Of a DNA stretch of 64,000 bases, positions 9,437 through 17,927 are shown in pieces. This DNA comes from Cytophagales bacterium (GTDB lineage Bacteria; Bacteroidota; Bacteroidia; Cytophagales; Cyclobacteriaceae), in the NCBI GenBank assembly GCA_033344775.1, contig JAWPMT010000005.1, positions 558,001 through 622,000 on the forward strand, in the 5' to 3' direction. Within the stretch, counting starts at the first letter, position 1. Each line of letters opens with the position of its first letter. The notes below the pieces were generated by a model that had not been told where the DNA came from, made no database searches, and saw only the letters and a list, made by a program, of their open reading frames with translations. The position numbers and the translations under genes are program-made.

Positions 9437-10354
9437 ATGAGAAAGTACTCATTGATGTTCTTAGTAGGGCTATTATGGAGTTGTAATGACGAGCCACTTC
9501 TGCCTGTTGATGATCCCCCTCAAGACGATGATCCAACGACCTATGTAATACCAGTGGTCGTACATGTGCTTCACAATGGAGAGGCCATCGGAGAAGGCGC
9601 TAACTTATCTGTAGATAGAATTGAGCGCCAAATAGGAATTCTAAATGAAGATTTTCGTCGGAAAACAGGTACCCGAGGCGAAAACAATCATCCGGATAGC
9701 GACGATGCCCGAATAGAATTCGTTTTGGCAAAGCAAGATCCAGATGGTAATCCTTCAAATGGAATTACCCGTACTCTGGCTGACCTTAATGCTATTCCGG
9801 AAGAGGTCCCGAAAAGAGAAGTAGACCTGATGGGATACTTCCGCTTCTGGAATTCGGCATCATATATCAACATCTGGACTGCCCCCTACGACGAGGACCT
9901 GGCCAATGTTCACTTGGGATCAGCCACAGGACCAGACACGGACCTTCCGGGAAATCATCTATTTGCAAAACCCATTGAAGGTGGAGTCGAGGGGATTGTG
10001 ATCAATCACTGGCATTTTGGTGAAACTACTTTGGTGGACCGTCACAATCTAGGGCGCACGTTAACCCATGAAATGGGACACTATCTAGGGTTATTGCACC
10101 TGTGGGGAGGCCGGTCCTGTGAACACAATGATTTCTGTGAGGACACACCAGCAGTTGAAGATCCGGTAACTAGCAATACTTCTTATGCGGGCTGTCAGGG
10201 AGAAGAGGTCATGATTGCCAACTATATGAATTGGACGCCAGATGTAGTGATGAATATTTTCACCAAAAATCAAATTAGCAGAATGCGCTATGTGCTGGAA
10301 AATAGTGAACAACGAACATCCTTATTAACTTCCAAGGGTCTTCAGACTCCTTAG
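9437..10354 (+). CDS. M43-family (cytophagalysin/pappalysin-like) metalloprotease lipoprotein
   Basis: The protein has 305 residues. A short signal with a lipobox ('FLVGLLWSC') predicts a lipid-anchored protein. The zinc site 'THEMGHYLGLLHLWGG' fits HExxHxxGxxH near residues 211-221, and a Met-turn is seen in 'ANYMNW'. The pre-catalytic region 'IPVVVHVLHNGEAIGEGANLS' and 'IGILNEDFRRK' is typical of M43 proteases of Bacteroidota. It is last in the 7835-10354 operon. Extracellular or outer-membrane proteolysis is likely; the substrate is unknown. Confidence 0.88.
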   Translation: MRKYSLMFLVGLLWSCNDEPLLPVDDPPQDDDPTTYVIPVVVHVLHNGEAIGEGANLSVDRIERQIGILNEDFRRKTGTRGENNHPDSDDARIEFVLAKQDPDGNPSNGITRTLADLNAIPEEVPKREVDLMGYFRFWNSASYINIWTAPYDEDLANVHLGSATGPDTDLPGNHLFAKPIEGGVEGIVINHWHFGETTLVDRHNLGRTLTHEMGHYLGLLHLWGGRSCEHNDFCEDTPAVEDPVTSNTSYAGCQGEEVMIANYMNWTPDVVMNIFTKNQISRMRYVLENSEQRTSLLTSKGLQTP

Positions 10355-10492
10355 TAAAACACGAAATATCAATTATATAAGTAGATAGGTTGAAGACCGG
10401 AATTCACAAAAGCAATCATTGTTTCGAGCAATGAGTATTTGATGAATCTCTGGTTTTCTTTCTTTCTAATAAAGAAATCTGGTTAGGTCTAC

Positions 10493-11059
10493 TTAACACC
10501 TCCGCAGCAATTCTTTCGTGTCAATCACTTCAGCAAACTCGTCATTCAAACTCGCCAGGGCGGTCTGATGAATGGTTTCCGCGTCAAACTTTTCTCCATT
10601 GAGTCCTATTCGGTCAAAAGTGGCCGTAGCATCTGAGATCAGACGGACGTCATAGCCGAAATTACCCGCCATTCGCGTGGTGGTGGATACACAATGATTG
10701 GTCGTCAGCCCTACGATCACCAGTTCTTTGATGCCTTGTTGGTCCAGTTGCTCTTGCAGATCAGTGCCAATGAACGCGCTGTTCACTTGCTTCACGATCA
10801 AAGGTTCTCCTTCACCAGGCTGGATCTCGTCCTTCATTACATATCCCGGATGAGAGGCATGCAGCTTGGAGTTTGGGTCTTTGGAACTGTGAACAATGTG
10901 AAACACCGGATAGCCAAGTGCGCGCCATTTCTCGAGTATCGCAACAATTTTCGATTCGGCATCCCGATTGTTTCTGTTACCACCCCAATGTTCTTCAATG
11001 TCAAATCCTTTTTGGAAGTCGATGATCAGCAGGGCGGGTTTAGGCTCATTTTGTGTCAT
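10493..11059 (-). CDS. Isochorismatase-family cysteine hydrolase
   Basis: The 188-residue protein begins at ATG 11059 (MTQNEPKPALLIIDFQKGF), which places the first strand correctly; a longer form starting at 11122 only adds a non-conserved extension. The family's Asp-Lys-Cys triad is visible: Asp in 'LLIIDFQKGF', Lys in 'LIVKQVNSAF', Cys in 'GLTTNHCVSTT' with the preceding Thr-Thr. It belongs with the nicotinamidase/isochorismatase-like hydrolases of unassigned substrate. Cytoplasmic, monocistronic. Confidence 0.88.
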   Translation of the reverse strand: MTQNEPKPALLIIDFQKGFDIEEHWGGNRNNRDAESKIVAILEKWRALGYPVFHIVHSSKDPNSKLHASHPGYVMKDEIQPGEGEPLIVKQVNSAFIGTDLQEQLDQQGIKELVIVGLTTNHCVSTTTRMAGNFGYDVRLISDATATFDRIGLNGEKFDAETIHQTALASLNDEFAEVIDTKELLRRC

Positions 11060-11287
11060 AGGTCTATCATTAATGGATCGTGCTTTGACTTGGGTTTCGT
11101 TCAAAGGTAAAGCCACAAACAAGCAGAGCAGCCTTCTGTTTCGAACTTATTGTACGGATTTCCTTTACACGACAAACAAGCCGAAGTAATTCTTAAGAAA
11201 ATTCCATTTTAGGCCTCGTGGGATTCGCGCAATTCAGTTCAGGATACTGGTCTCGCCGCATGAGGTTTGTCCTGAAAACTAATTGCA

Positions 11288-12370
11288 ATGGAATTGAAAT
11301 TCACGAATCAGGAAGACCGGGATTTTGTCCGGAAACTGAATAAGCGAGTCTCTGGCTACTTTGCTTCCAATGACCTAAAAAAGCAAGCCAACGCGTGGGG
11401 ATGGACCAAAGCAGCTTTGCTCTTGTCGGCCTACTTACTGAGCTATGTAGGCCTTTATTATCAAAACGCTTTTCCGGGGCTCTTGTTTTGCTTCGGCATA
11501 TTGGGTGCCTTAAAAATTTTCCTGGCCCTTAACGTGGCGCACGATGCAGCACATCAATCCTTCGCCTCTAATAAAAACGTGAATCACCTGCTCTTGAAGG
11601 TATTTGATTTTCTGGGTGCTAGCAGTCATATCTGGCAAATGAGACACATTGCCCATCATGCCTTTACCAATATCGCGGATCATGATGTAGACATCAAACA
11701 ATCCTGGCTCGTAAGGATCTTTCCTTCATCACCGTTGAGAAAAATACACCAGTTTCAACATGTGTACATGTTTTTCCTCTATGGCATTTACACCATCAAC
11801 TGGCTGATCCTGAGAGATATTAGAGACACCTGGAACTTCAATGGAAGCAATGATCACGAACGCTTAAGTCTTAGAGTGAGCGCACTCTTCACGAAAGCCA
11901 TGTACCTGATCATGATGGTCCTTTTGCCGGCTTCTGTGCTTGATTTCAGTTTGGGACAAGTTATTACGGGATTTCTAGTGATGCACCTTACTGCCAGCTA
12001 CACAGTAGCCAGTGTACTGGCCTCCACGCATGTGGGACTTGCTGCAGCTTTTCCAATACCCAATGAAAAAGGTGTCATGCCCCATTCATATGAGCGACAT
12101 CAGTTACTTACTACGGTGGACTTTGCCACGAACAACCCTATCATCACTCAGCTCTATGGTGGTTTCAATCATCATGTCGTTCACCATCTATTCCCGAATG
12201 TTTGTCACGTACACTATCCGAAGCTTACGGCTATACTGATAGACACCTGCCAGGAATATCACATGCCTTACAAATCGAATCGCACCATGTGGCAGGCTAT
12301 CCAATCGCATTGGCACTTGCTCAAACAACGTGGACAGCAGGGCCTCAACCTATCTCTTCCCGAATTTTAA
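11288..12370 (+). CDS. Membrane fatty acid (acyl-lipid/linoleoyl-CoA-type) desaturase
   Basis: The 360-residue membrane protein has three His boxes of the front-end/acyl-lipid desaturase group: 'HDAAHQS', 'HIAHHAFTN' and 'FNHHVVHHLFPN'. It should insert a double bond into a membrane fatty acyl chain using O2. No fused cytochrome b5 domain is present. The gene is followed after 12 nt by a GNAT-like gene on the same strand, so the two are likely co-transcribed. ATG start at 11288. Confidence 0.9.
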   Translation: MELKFTNQEDRDFVRKLNKRVSGYFASNDLKKQANAWGWTKAALLLSAYLLSYVGLYYQNAFPGLLFCFGILGALKIFLALNVAHDAAHQSFASNKNVNHLLLKVFDFLGASSHIWQMRHIAHHAFTNIADHDVDIKQSWLVRIFPSSPLRKIHQFQHVYMFFLYGIYTINWLILRDIRDTWNFNGSNDHERLSLRVSALFTKAMYLIMMVLLPASVLDFSLGQVITGFLVMHLTASYTVASVLASTHVGLAAAFPIPNEKGVMPHSYERHQLLTTVDFATNNPIITQLYGGFNHHVVHHLFPNVCHVHYPKLTAILIDTCQEYHMPYKSNRTMWQAIQSHWHLLKQRGQQGLNLSLPEF

Positions 12371-12382
12371 AAACGACTCGTC

Positions 12383-13549
12383 ATGACTTTAGCAATCATT
12401 GAAGTAACCAACAGTGAAGACATTGAAAAATTTCACCAAATTCAACGTCAGGTTTATCATGGTGATCATCACTGGATCAGCCCCTTTTACAACGATGTAG
12501 AAGCCACCTTTGACCCCTCCAAAAATGATTTTCACCAACATGGGATCATACGCAGATGGATCGCGATTGAGGAGGGAAAATGTGTAGGAAGAGTTGCTGC
12601 TTTTGTCAACCTGAAACGTGCCCTCTCCTACTCACAACCCACCGGTGGGATGGGCTTTTTTGAAAGCATTAATGACCAGGAAGTGGCCTTTGCGCTTTTC
12701 GATGTTTGCAAAGACTGGCTAGCCTCCTTTGGCATTCAGGCGATGGACGGCCCTATCAATTTTGGAGAAAACAACGCATGGTGGGGATTGGTCGTGAATG
12801 GATTTACCCAGCCTATCTATAAACACAACTACAACCCACCCTATTATCAGGAATTTTTTGAATCGTATGGTTTTAAAAAGTACTTTGATCAGTATTACTA
12901 CACTTTCGACCTGACGAAGGGCTTCCCGAAGCGATACCAGGATTTTGCCAAGAAATGGAAAGCACACGGCGCGTATACCTGTCGCATGATTGATTTGTCG
13001 CAGTTGGATCGTTTTGCCAGGGACTTTATGGAAGTCTACAACCAGGGCTGGGTCACGCACGACAATTTCAAAGGCATGAGTCAGGAAAGAGCCATCTTCC
13101 TTTTCAAAAAAATGAAACCGATCATCGATCCTCAACTGATCTGGTTCCTGTACCATGAAGAGCAACCCATTGGATTTACCATCATGATCCCGGAGATCAA
13201 CAGCCTGCTCGCTCCCGTGAAAAGCGCAACATCTGAGTGGCTCAGAAAATTGCTAATCAAAGCGCAACTCGTTTTCAACCAGTGTAAAGTGGCCTATGGT
13301 TTTGTGCTGGGATTTGTGCCCGAATATCAGTGCAAAGGATTAGAAGGTTTGCTCTTCTCGAGCATGTATCAGCAAATCTCGAAAACCAAAAAATACAAAA
13401 CCCTAAAAATCGGATGGGCCGGCGATTTCAATCCAAAAGTCGTCAATATGTATCGCAAAATGGGTTTTGAGCAAACGCAAACTTCCCGAACTTATCGGTA
13501 CTTGTTTGATAGCAATTTGGTTTTTGAGCGATCACCAATTGTGGCTTAA
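12383..13549 (+). CDS. GNAT-superfamily N-acyltransferase-like protein (YghO-like)
   Basis: The 388-residue soluble protein has the layout of the large bacterial GNAT-like family often called YghO: an N-terminal half with 'GGMGFFESINDQEVA', 'MDGPINFGENNAWWG' and 'YNPPYYQEFFESYGF', and a C-terminal half ending 'MYRKMGFEQTQTSRTY'. Related proteins are suspected N-acyltransferases; no activity is established that I know. Its position 12 nt behind a fatty acid desaturase supports a link with acyl chains, as inference. Confidence 0.75.
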   Translation: MTLAIIEVTNSEDIEKFHQIQRQVYHGDHHWISPFYNDVEATFDPSKNDFHQHGIIRRWIAIEEGKCVGRVAAFVNLKRALSYSQPTGGMGFFESINDQEVAFALFDVCKDWLASFGIQAMDGPINFGENNAWWGLVVNGFTQPIYKHNYNPPYYQEFFESYGFKKYFDQYYYTFDLTKGFPKRYQDFAKKWKAHGAYTCRMIDLSQLDRFARDFMEVYNQGWVTHDNFKGMSQERAIFLFKKMKPIIDPQLIWFLYHEEQPIGFTIMIPEINSLLAPVKSATSEWLRKLLIKAQLVFNQCKVAYGFVLGFVPEYQCKGLEGLLFSSMYQQISKTKKYKTLKIGWAGDFNPKVVNMYRKMGFEQTQTSRTYRYLFDSNLVFERSPIVA

Positions 13550-13560
13550 GTAAAGGAAAT

Positions 13561-14562
13561 TTAATCCTTCGCAAACTGCTCCCATTGCTCTATGCGCCCA
13601 AGCCATGCTTTGATAAAGTTCTTATTGAAGTAAGGATTGGAAAAATCATCGAAACCCTGATACTGGACAACCAGATAAAAGGTCCAGAACATGGTACCTA
13701 AGACTGGAATAGCAGATAATTCCAAATCTGAAATACCACGCCGTTCCCGGTAAGCTGAAACGAAGGTCTTAAAATCTTTAGTAGCCTCTTCTTTGGAGAT
13801 GAAGCCGTGCAACTGGTGTAAAAAGTAGTGCACCTGGAACGACATGAGGTCATTTACCAACAGGCCTTTCCCAAAAAAGTCCCAATCGAAGAAAGTGATC
13901 TCGTCTTTATCTGAGTAGTGAAAGTTTTTGGGCATGTAATCATAGTGGCAATAACCCATTGCAAACGAACGGGTATCAATTGCTTCAAAAGTATCCAGCG
14001 CCTTTTTCGCGATTCCCTGTAACCGTTCTAGACCCTCCGGATAGTTGAACCGCTCGAACATCTCCGGAAGCACTTCGAGCGGTTGATGTATCGTTGTTGC
14101 TATGCTGTATTCCGGTCGGTCAAACGTCAAATCCTCTTTTGATAACAATTGGTGATTGAAGGCCATCTCCCGACCTAAAACTTGTAACTGATTGCCGGTA
14201 AGATCTTTAGACACACTTCCAGGAGCAAACAGAAATAATACTCCATATCGTATCCCCTCACTCGCTTCGAACTGCTGCAGGTAGTTTCCGCTGACATCCG
14301 GAATGGGGTAAGCAACTTTGGCACCGTTTTCCTTCAGGTAATTGAGCACATCTACTTCAGCCTGGATCTGAGCACGAGACCGATGGCTGTCTCGATAGAT
14401 CTTAAGAATGTATTTTGGTTCTTCATCTCGGATCACATAAGTATCGCTGACATTACGTACCAGAAATGAAGTCGTTATCCCTTTCAGTCCATAAGCAGCT
14501 TGGAGGTATTCATTGAGCGCCGTAGCTGATAAAGTAGAATAATGGGCAGGAAACAAACTCAT
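13561..14562 (-). CDS. Phosphotransferase (APH/homoserine-kinase-like) family protein
   Basis: This 333-residue protein has a kinase-like fold. The nucleotide-binding Lys lies in 'PKYILKIYRD', the catalytic loop is 'CHYDYMPKNFHYSD' and the metal-binding Asp lies in 'ITFFDWDFFGKG'. These are the Brenner and DFG-equivalent motifs of the APH family. The acceptor could be an amino acid, amine or sugar. The start at 14562 (MSLFPAHYS) fits the family; an ATG/GTG-type extension to 14622 is possible. It is convergent with the gene ending at 13549. Confidence 0.8.
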   Translation of the reverse strand: MSLFPAHYSTLSATALNEYLQAAYGLKGITTSFLVRNVSDTYVIRDEEPKYILKIYRDSHRSRAQIQAEVDVLNYLKENGAKVAYPIPDVSGNYLQQFEASEGIRYGVLFLFAPGSVSKDLTGNQLQVLGREMAFNHQLLSKEDLTFDRPEYSIATTIHQPLEVLPEMFERFNYPEGLERLQGIAKKALDTFEAIDTRSFAMGYCHYDYMPKNFHYSDKDEITFFDWDFFGKGLLVNDLMSFQVHYFLHQLHGFISKEEATKDFKTFVSAYRERRGISDLELSAIPVLGTMFWTFYLVVQYQGFDDFSNPYFNKNFIKAWLGRIEQWEQFAKD

Positions 14563-14603
14563 GACTAGTAGGAAATTTTGCCGGGCAAAAGTATGAAAAT
14601 CAC

Positions 14604-14637
14604 TTTTGCTCAGAACCACCAATTGAACTTATATTTG
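14604..14637 (+). promoter_or_regulatory. Bacteroidota-type promoter of the CPBP protease gene
   Basis: TTTTG at 14604-14608, 21 bp, then TATATTTG at 14630-14637, a perfect match to the TAnnTTTG -7 element. Transcription should begin about 15 bp before the ATG at 14661. Confidence 0.6.
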
Positions 14638-14660
14638 ATACTGATCGCGACGTTGATAAT

Positions 14661-15488
14661 ATGACGAAACAACATTACCCTTCCATCAAACAAGGATTTG
14701 CTCTTATTCTTTGGTACATCCTGTTCTCAATTGTAGCAGTCATTGCATTAATGCCTTTAGGGATAGATGCAGCAAGTGGCTCCAGTCTGGGAAATTTTGG
14801 TTATTACGTGATATCAATGGGCCTACTTGCCGCTCTTGGACTAAAAAATTCCAGTAGAGAGGTACCAATTGTTGGCGACTTCACGAAAATGACCTGGTGG
14901 GCTGTCCTTTTATTGATCCCGCTGGTCGTCCTCAACATCATCGTGATTGACCCACTGGTTTCACTGATCCCTATGCCGGATGCCTTTAAGGAACTCTTTG
15001 AGGACTTATTGAAAAGAGACTTATTTACGTTTTTAACGATCGTGATCGCCGCGCCCATTCTGGAAGAATTTGTATTCAGAGGTATCGTCCTTGAAGGGTT
15101 CCTGAAAAACTACGATGCTAAAAAATCGATCATATGGTCTGCGGTACTTTTTGGTGCCGTTCACTTGAATCCATGGCAGTTCATCGGGGCAGGTATCCTC
15201 GGAGCTTATATTGGATGGGTTTATTACCGTACCCGGTCGCTCATTCCTTGCATTATCATCCACATGGTCAATAATCTGATCGCATTCCTGGGATTTTATT
15301 ATTTCCCGGATATCGATTCGTTTCAGGAACTGTCACCAAGTTTGACGGCCACACTAGTGGCCCTATTAGGAGCTGTAGTCTCGCTGATTGTGGTGGTAAA
15401 AGCCCTGGACAAGGGTATGCCAGAAGCTCCCATTTACATGGAAGAAAAGGAAGTCATGGAGGAAGAAGTAGCTGACCTGAAAGAATAG
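14661..15488 (+). CDS. CPBP-family (CAAX-like) intramembrane metalloprotease
   Basis: The 275-residue membrane protein has the three motifs of the CPBP/ABI family: 'EEFVFRG' (EExxxR), 'FGAVHLNPWQF' and 'IIHMVNN'. It should be a glutamate-type intramembrane protease (homologues of the Rce1 group); some family members give bacteriocin self-immunity. There is no bacteriocin gene beside it. The C-terminus is acidic and cytoplasmic. A good promoter lies directly upstream. Confidence 0.88.
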   Translation: MTKQHYPSIKQGFALILWYILFSIVAVIALMPLGIDAASGSSLGNFGYYVISMGLLAALGLKNSSREVPIVGDFTKMTWWAVLLLIPLVVLNIIVIDPLVSLIPMPDAFKELFEDLLKRDLFTFLTIVIAAPILEEFVFRGIVLEGFLKNYDAKKSIIWSAVLFGAVHLNPWQFIGAGILGAYIGWVYYRTRSLIPCIIIHMVNNLIAFLGFYYFPDIDSFQELSPSLTATLVALLGAVVSLIVVVKALDKGMPEAPIYMEEKEVMEEEVADLKE

Positions 15489-15534
15489 TACACCGTCTAT
15501 ATCACTCCTTATTCGATGGATCTGGTCGCTATCT

Positions 15535-16032
15535 TCACAAGCGATAAGACAGATTGAGCATGAACCGACTGTTCAGGAAATATTCCTTTTCCTGATAGGC
15601 CAGGCCAAGACACACCGGTATGCCTACATTCACTTTATGCAATTGTACATTAGGAAAAAGACACACCCCTCCAGTGTAAGCCCAAGAAGCATTTTTGCTC
15701 TCCCCCTGAACGGGAAAATGAGTGACCTCTCCAAACCAGTTGGTATTCAATTGAACGGCATCTCCGATAGTGGTGGATTTCAAAGTACTTCCCAAAAAGG
15801 AGTAATATTCATAGCTATCTCCTTCAAAAATGAAGGTCCCCAATTCCAGAAAATGTGCGTTGTGGGTGAGGCCTAGCCCGACTGAAAGTCCCTGGCTGTA
15901 ATTTGCCTCAGCCTGTGATATTCGAACATTGACTATTTGAGGTGTTCTCGCAAATGCGTAAGCTCCGAATTGCTGGGCATCGGCAAAATGAACGGAAAAC
16001 AGGATAAGGACTGAAATGGTGAGTTTGTTCAT
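15535..16032 (-). CDS. Exported hypothetical protein, probable small beta-barrel
   Basis: The 165-residue protein starts at ATG 16032, which gives a signal peptide (MNKLTISVLILFSVHFADAQ). The mature part consists of alternating amphipathic strands ('YSQGLSVGLGLTHNAHFLELG', 'YYSFLGSTLKSTTIGDAVQLN' split here) and ends with an aromatic-terminated strand 'FMLNLSYRL', as outer-membrane barrels do. No family name recognised. Convergent with the CPBP gene. Confidence 0.55.
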   Translation of the reverse strand: MNKLTISVLILFSVHFADAQQFGAYAFARTPQIVNVRISQAEANYSQGLSVGLGLTHNAHFLELGTFIFEGDSYEYYSFLGSTLKSTTIGDAVQLNTNWFGEVTHFPVQGESKNASWAYTGGVCLFPNVQLHKVNVGIPVCLGLAYQEKEYFLNSRFMLNLSYRL

Positions 16033-16107
16033 CAGCATCGTTTTTGCACAAAAGAATCTGACGAAAAACCTGGACGCAACCGAAAATTTGACGACCATTT
16101 TATTTCA

Positions 16108-16158
16108 TCAGACAGACATGATCCCACCATCGATGTAGGTAGGAATTAACACCATCAC
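16108..16158 (-). pseudogene. Remnant of an SDR gene 3' end
   Basis: On the minus strand these bases read '...PTYIDGGIMSV' and a stop, matching the '...INIDGGIMSS' end of the intact SDR protein encoded at 17928-18686. At nucleotide level 16115-16136 and 17935-17956 agree at 21 of 22 positions, and the two stop codons lie exactly 1820 bp apart. No SDR-like sequence continues beyond about 16 codons. Confidence 0.5.
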
Positions 16159-16168
16159 TAGATGAGCT

Positions 16169-16224
16169 AACTTAAGATTAAGTAGATTAACTTATAAATA
16201 AGTTGTATAACTTAGTTTTAAGTA
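16169..16224. promoter_or_regulatory. Three tandem 16-bp operators with exact 20-bp period
   Basis: The motif AACTTA-N4-TAAGTW occurs at 16169-16184, 16189-16204 (AACTTATAAATAAGTT, a perfect palindrome) and 16209-16224. Start-to-start distance is 20 bp both times, two helical turns, so bound dimers would lie on one face. They sit directly before the BlaI-like gene at 16262 and are the likely binding sites of its product. Confidence 0.7.
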
Positions 16225-16233
16225 GCATATTTG
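16203..16233 (+). promoter_or_regulatory. Probable promoter of the BlaI/M56 operon
   Basis: TTG at 16203-16205, 20 bp, then CATATTTG at 16226-16233 (7 of 8 against TAnnTTTG). The third operator fills the spacer, so repressor binding would exclude RNA polymerase. Confidence 0.45.
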
Positions 16234-16261
16234 TTTCGCTGATTACTAAACACACGAAGCA

Positions 16262-16636
16262 ATGGTCAACTTAACCAAGGCAGAAGAGAAGATCATGAAG
16301 ATTCTCTGGGATATTGGAAAAGGTTTTATCAAGGATATACGAGATCAATATCCCGACCCTAAACCTCCGTACAATTCAGTTTCGACCATTGTACGTGTAT
16401 TAGCACAGAAGGAGATCATTGGATATAAGGTTTATGGGATTTCCTACGAATATTATCCATTAGTCTCCAAAGAAGAGTATCGAAAGGGTCAACTATCACG
16501 GTTGATTTCCGACTATTATAATAACTCTCTTACTCAGATTGTTAGTTTTTTCTCTGAAAGCAGCAATCTGGACAAAGCAGAATTAGATGAAGCACTTAAA
16601 ATGTTGGAAGAACTGAAAAATAAGGAACATGATTGA
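16262..16636 (+). CDS. BlaI/MecI-family winged-helix repressor
   Basis: The 124-residue protein starts 'MVNLTKAEEKIMKILWDIGKGFIKDI', the N-terminal helix of BlaI/MecI/CopY repressors, followed by the recognition helix and wing 'NSVSTIVRVLAQKEIIGYKVYG' and the C-terminal dimerisation helices. In the classic system the repressor is cut by a BlaR1-like membrane protease after a signal. The M56 protease gene begins before this gene's stop (8-nt overlap). Three likely operator copies lie directly upstream, implying autorepression. Confidence 0.9.
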   Translation: MVNLTKAEEKIMKILWDIGKGFIKDIRDQYPDPKPPYNSVSTIVRVLAQKEIIGYKVYGISYEYYPLVSKEEYRKGQLSRLISDYYNNSLTQIVSFFSESSNLDKAELDEALKMLEELKNKEHD

Positions 16637-17873
16637 AGTACTCATTTATCTTTTGGAAAGTAGTCTGATACTTATGTTGATGTATCTGATCTATGCGACA
16701 TTATTGAAAGGAGAAACGTTTTTCAATTTCAATCGCTTCTTTCTTCTGACTATTCCGATATGCTCATTGGCCTTACCCTTATTCCATTTCAATTCGTTTT
16801 TCATACAGGTGCCAGTAATAAAGGACATCCATCAATTCCGGAGGTCCTACTATCAAATGATGGAGGGCTGGGAAGAACAAATCGCAGCAGGCACCATTCA
16901 AAATGAAGCTACTTCGATTTCTGGAATTAATGGCTGGATGCTGTTCTTGGGGCTCATCTTATTGATTTATGTGATTGGCATGATTTTTCAGTTGACCAAA
17001 ACCTGGTTGATTTATCGTCAAATGAATCACATGACTTCATTACGTGCTCCTATCGCCATGAGTGGATTACAAGTGATCCTGCTGCCTGAGTTAAAATCGC
17101 CATTTTCATTCATGAAGACGGTCTTTATCCCAGAAGAGCTGGAGAAATCACAAGCGCTTGATCAAATTCTGACACACGAAAAAACACATGTCCGGCAAGG
17201 ACACACCTACGATTTAATATTTGTTCAATTAATGGCGGCCATTTTCTGGTTCAATCCTTTTATATGGCGGCTTATAAACGCTCTAAAAACCATACATGAA
17301 TACATAGCAGATAAGAATGTGATCAAAAGGGGTTATTCCTTGGTTGCGTACCAGACCATGCTTCTGAGACAAGTGATCAGCGACAACTCTCATGAGTTGG
17401 TACACAATTTCAATTTTTCATTTATAAAAAGAAGAATAGCCATGATGAATCATAAAAAATCCGGATGGACTGGTAAAACGAAAGTAATGCTTTCCCTTTC
17501 CATCACACTCATTTTAGCACTTGTAGTGACACAGGGCAATGCATGGATGAATGCCGAACAAGTCGTTGAATCAACGATTCAACCTTATTTGGATGATCAA
17601 CACCTTGATCAGGAAACGGGTGTCAAAATTTCTACAATAGAACAGCGCGATTTTAAAGGAGTGTTTTCTGTAAAAGTTGATAACATCGATGCTGCAGACA
17701 TCTCCTATGAAGCAACACAAGTTCGGGAGGGTATTGGACTGAACCAGGTAAAAGGTGAAGGTCCTATTGACCTGCTGGACTTTTTCAGAAACATCAAGGT
17801 AGGCGAATGGGTCGTAATAGAGGTTACCACACCGGACAAAACGACATTTATCAAATTCCCTATTGTTGAATGA
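16629..17873 (+). CDS. M56-family (BlaR1/MecR1-like) membrane metalloprotease
   Basis: The protein has 414 residues, with N-terminal transmembrane helices, a cytoplasmic zinc protease domain with 'LTHEKTHVRQGH' (HExxH) and a second conserved acidic helix 'TIHEYIADKNVIKRGY', a further transmembrane helix near 280, and a ~120-residue periplasmic tail. That tail lacks the penicillin-binding SxxK domain of BlaR1, so the signal is not expected to be a beta-lactam; its end ('FFRNIKVGEWVVIEVTTPD') looks PDZ-like. It presumably inactivates the co-encoded repressor. Downstream targets other than its own operon are unknown. Confidence 0.85.
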   Translation: MIEVLIYLLESSLILMLMYLIYATLLKGETFFNFNRFFLLTIPICSLALPLFHFNSFFIQVPVIKDIHQFRRSYYQMMEGWEEQIAAGTIQNEATSISGINGWMLFLGLILLIYVIGMIFQLTKTWLIYRQMNHMTSLRAPIAMSGLQVILLPELKSPFSFMKTVFIPEELEKSQALDQILTHEKTHVRQGHTYDLIFVQLMAAIFWFNPFIWRLINALKTIHEYIADKNVIKRGYSLVAYQTMLLRQVISDNSHELVHNFNFSFIKRRIAMMNHKKSGWTGKTKVMLSLSITLILALVVTQGNAWMNAEQVVESTIQPYLDDQHLDQETGVKISTIEQRDFKGVFSVKVDNIDAADISYEATQVREGIGLNQVKGEGPIDLLDFFRNIKVGEWVVIEVTTPDKTTFIKFPIVE

Positions 17874-17927
17874 TCAGTTGTCTTCATTGTTCCCATACAC
17901 TGGAGACAACCTCTGTTTTAGTTGTCA

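Noticed and set aside
10459-10477. Terminator hairpin TTTCTTT/AAAGAAA
   Set aside because: The stem is A/T-only with one G-C type pair and no clear T-run on the useful side; too weak to list.
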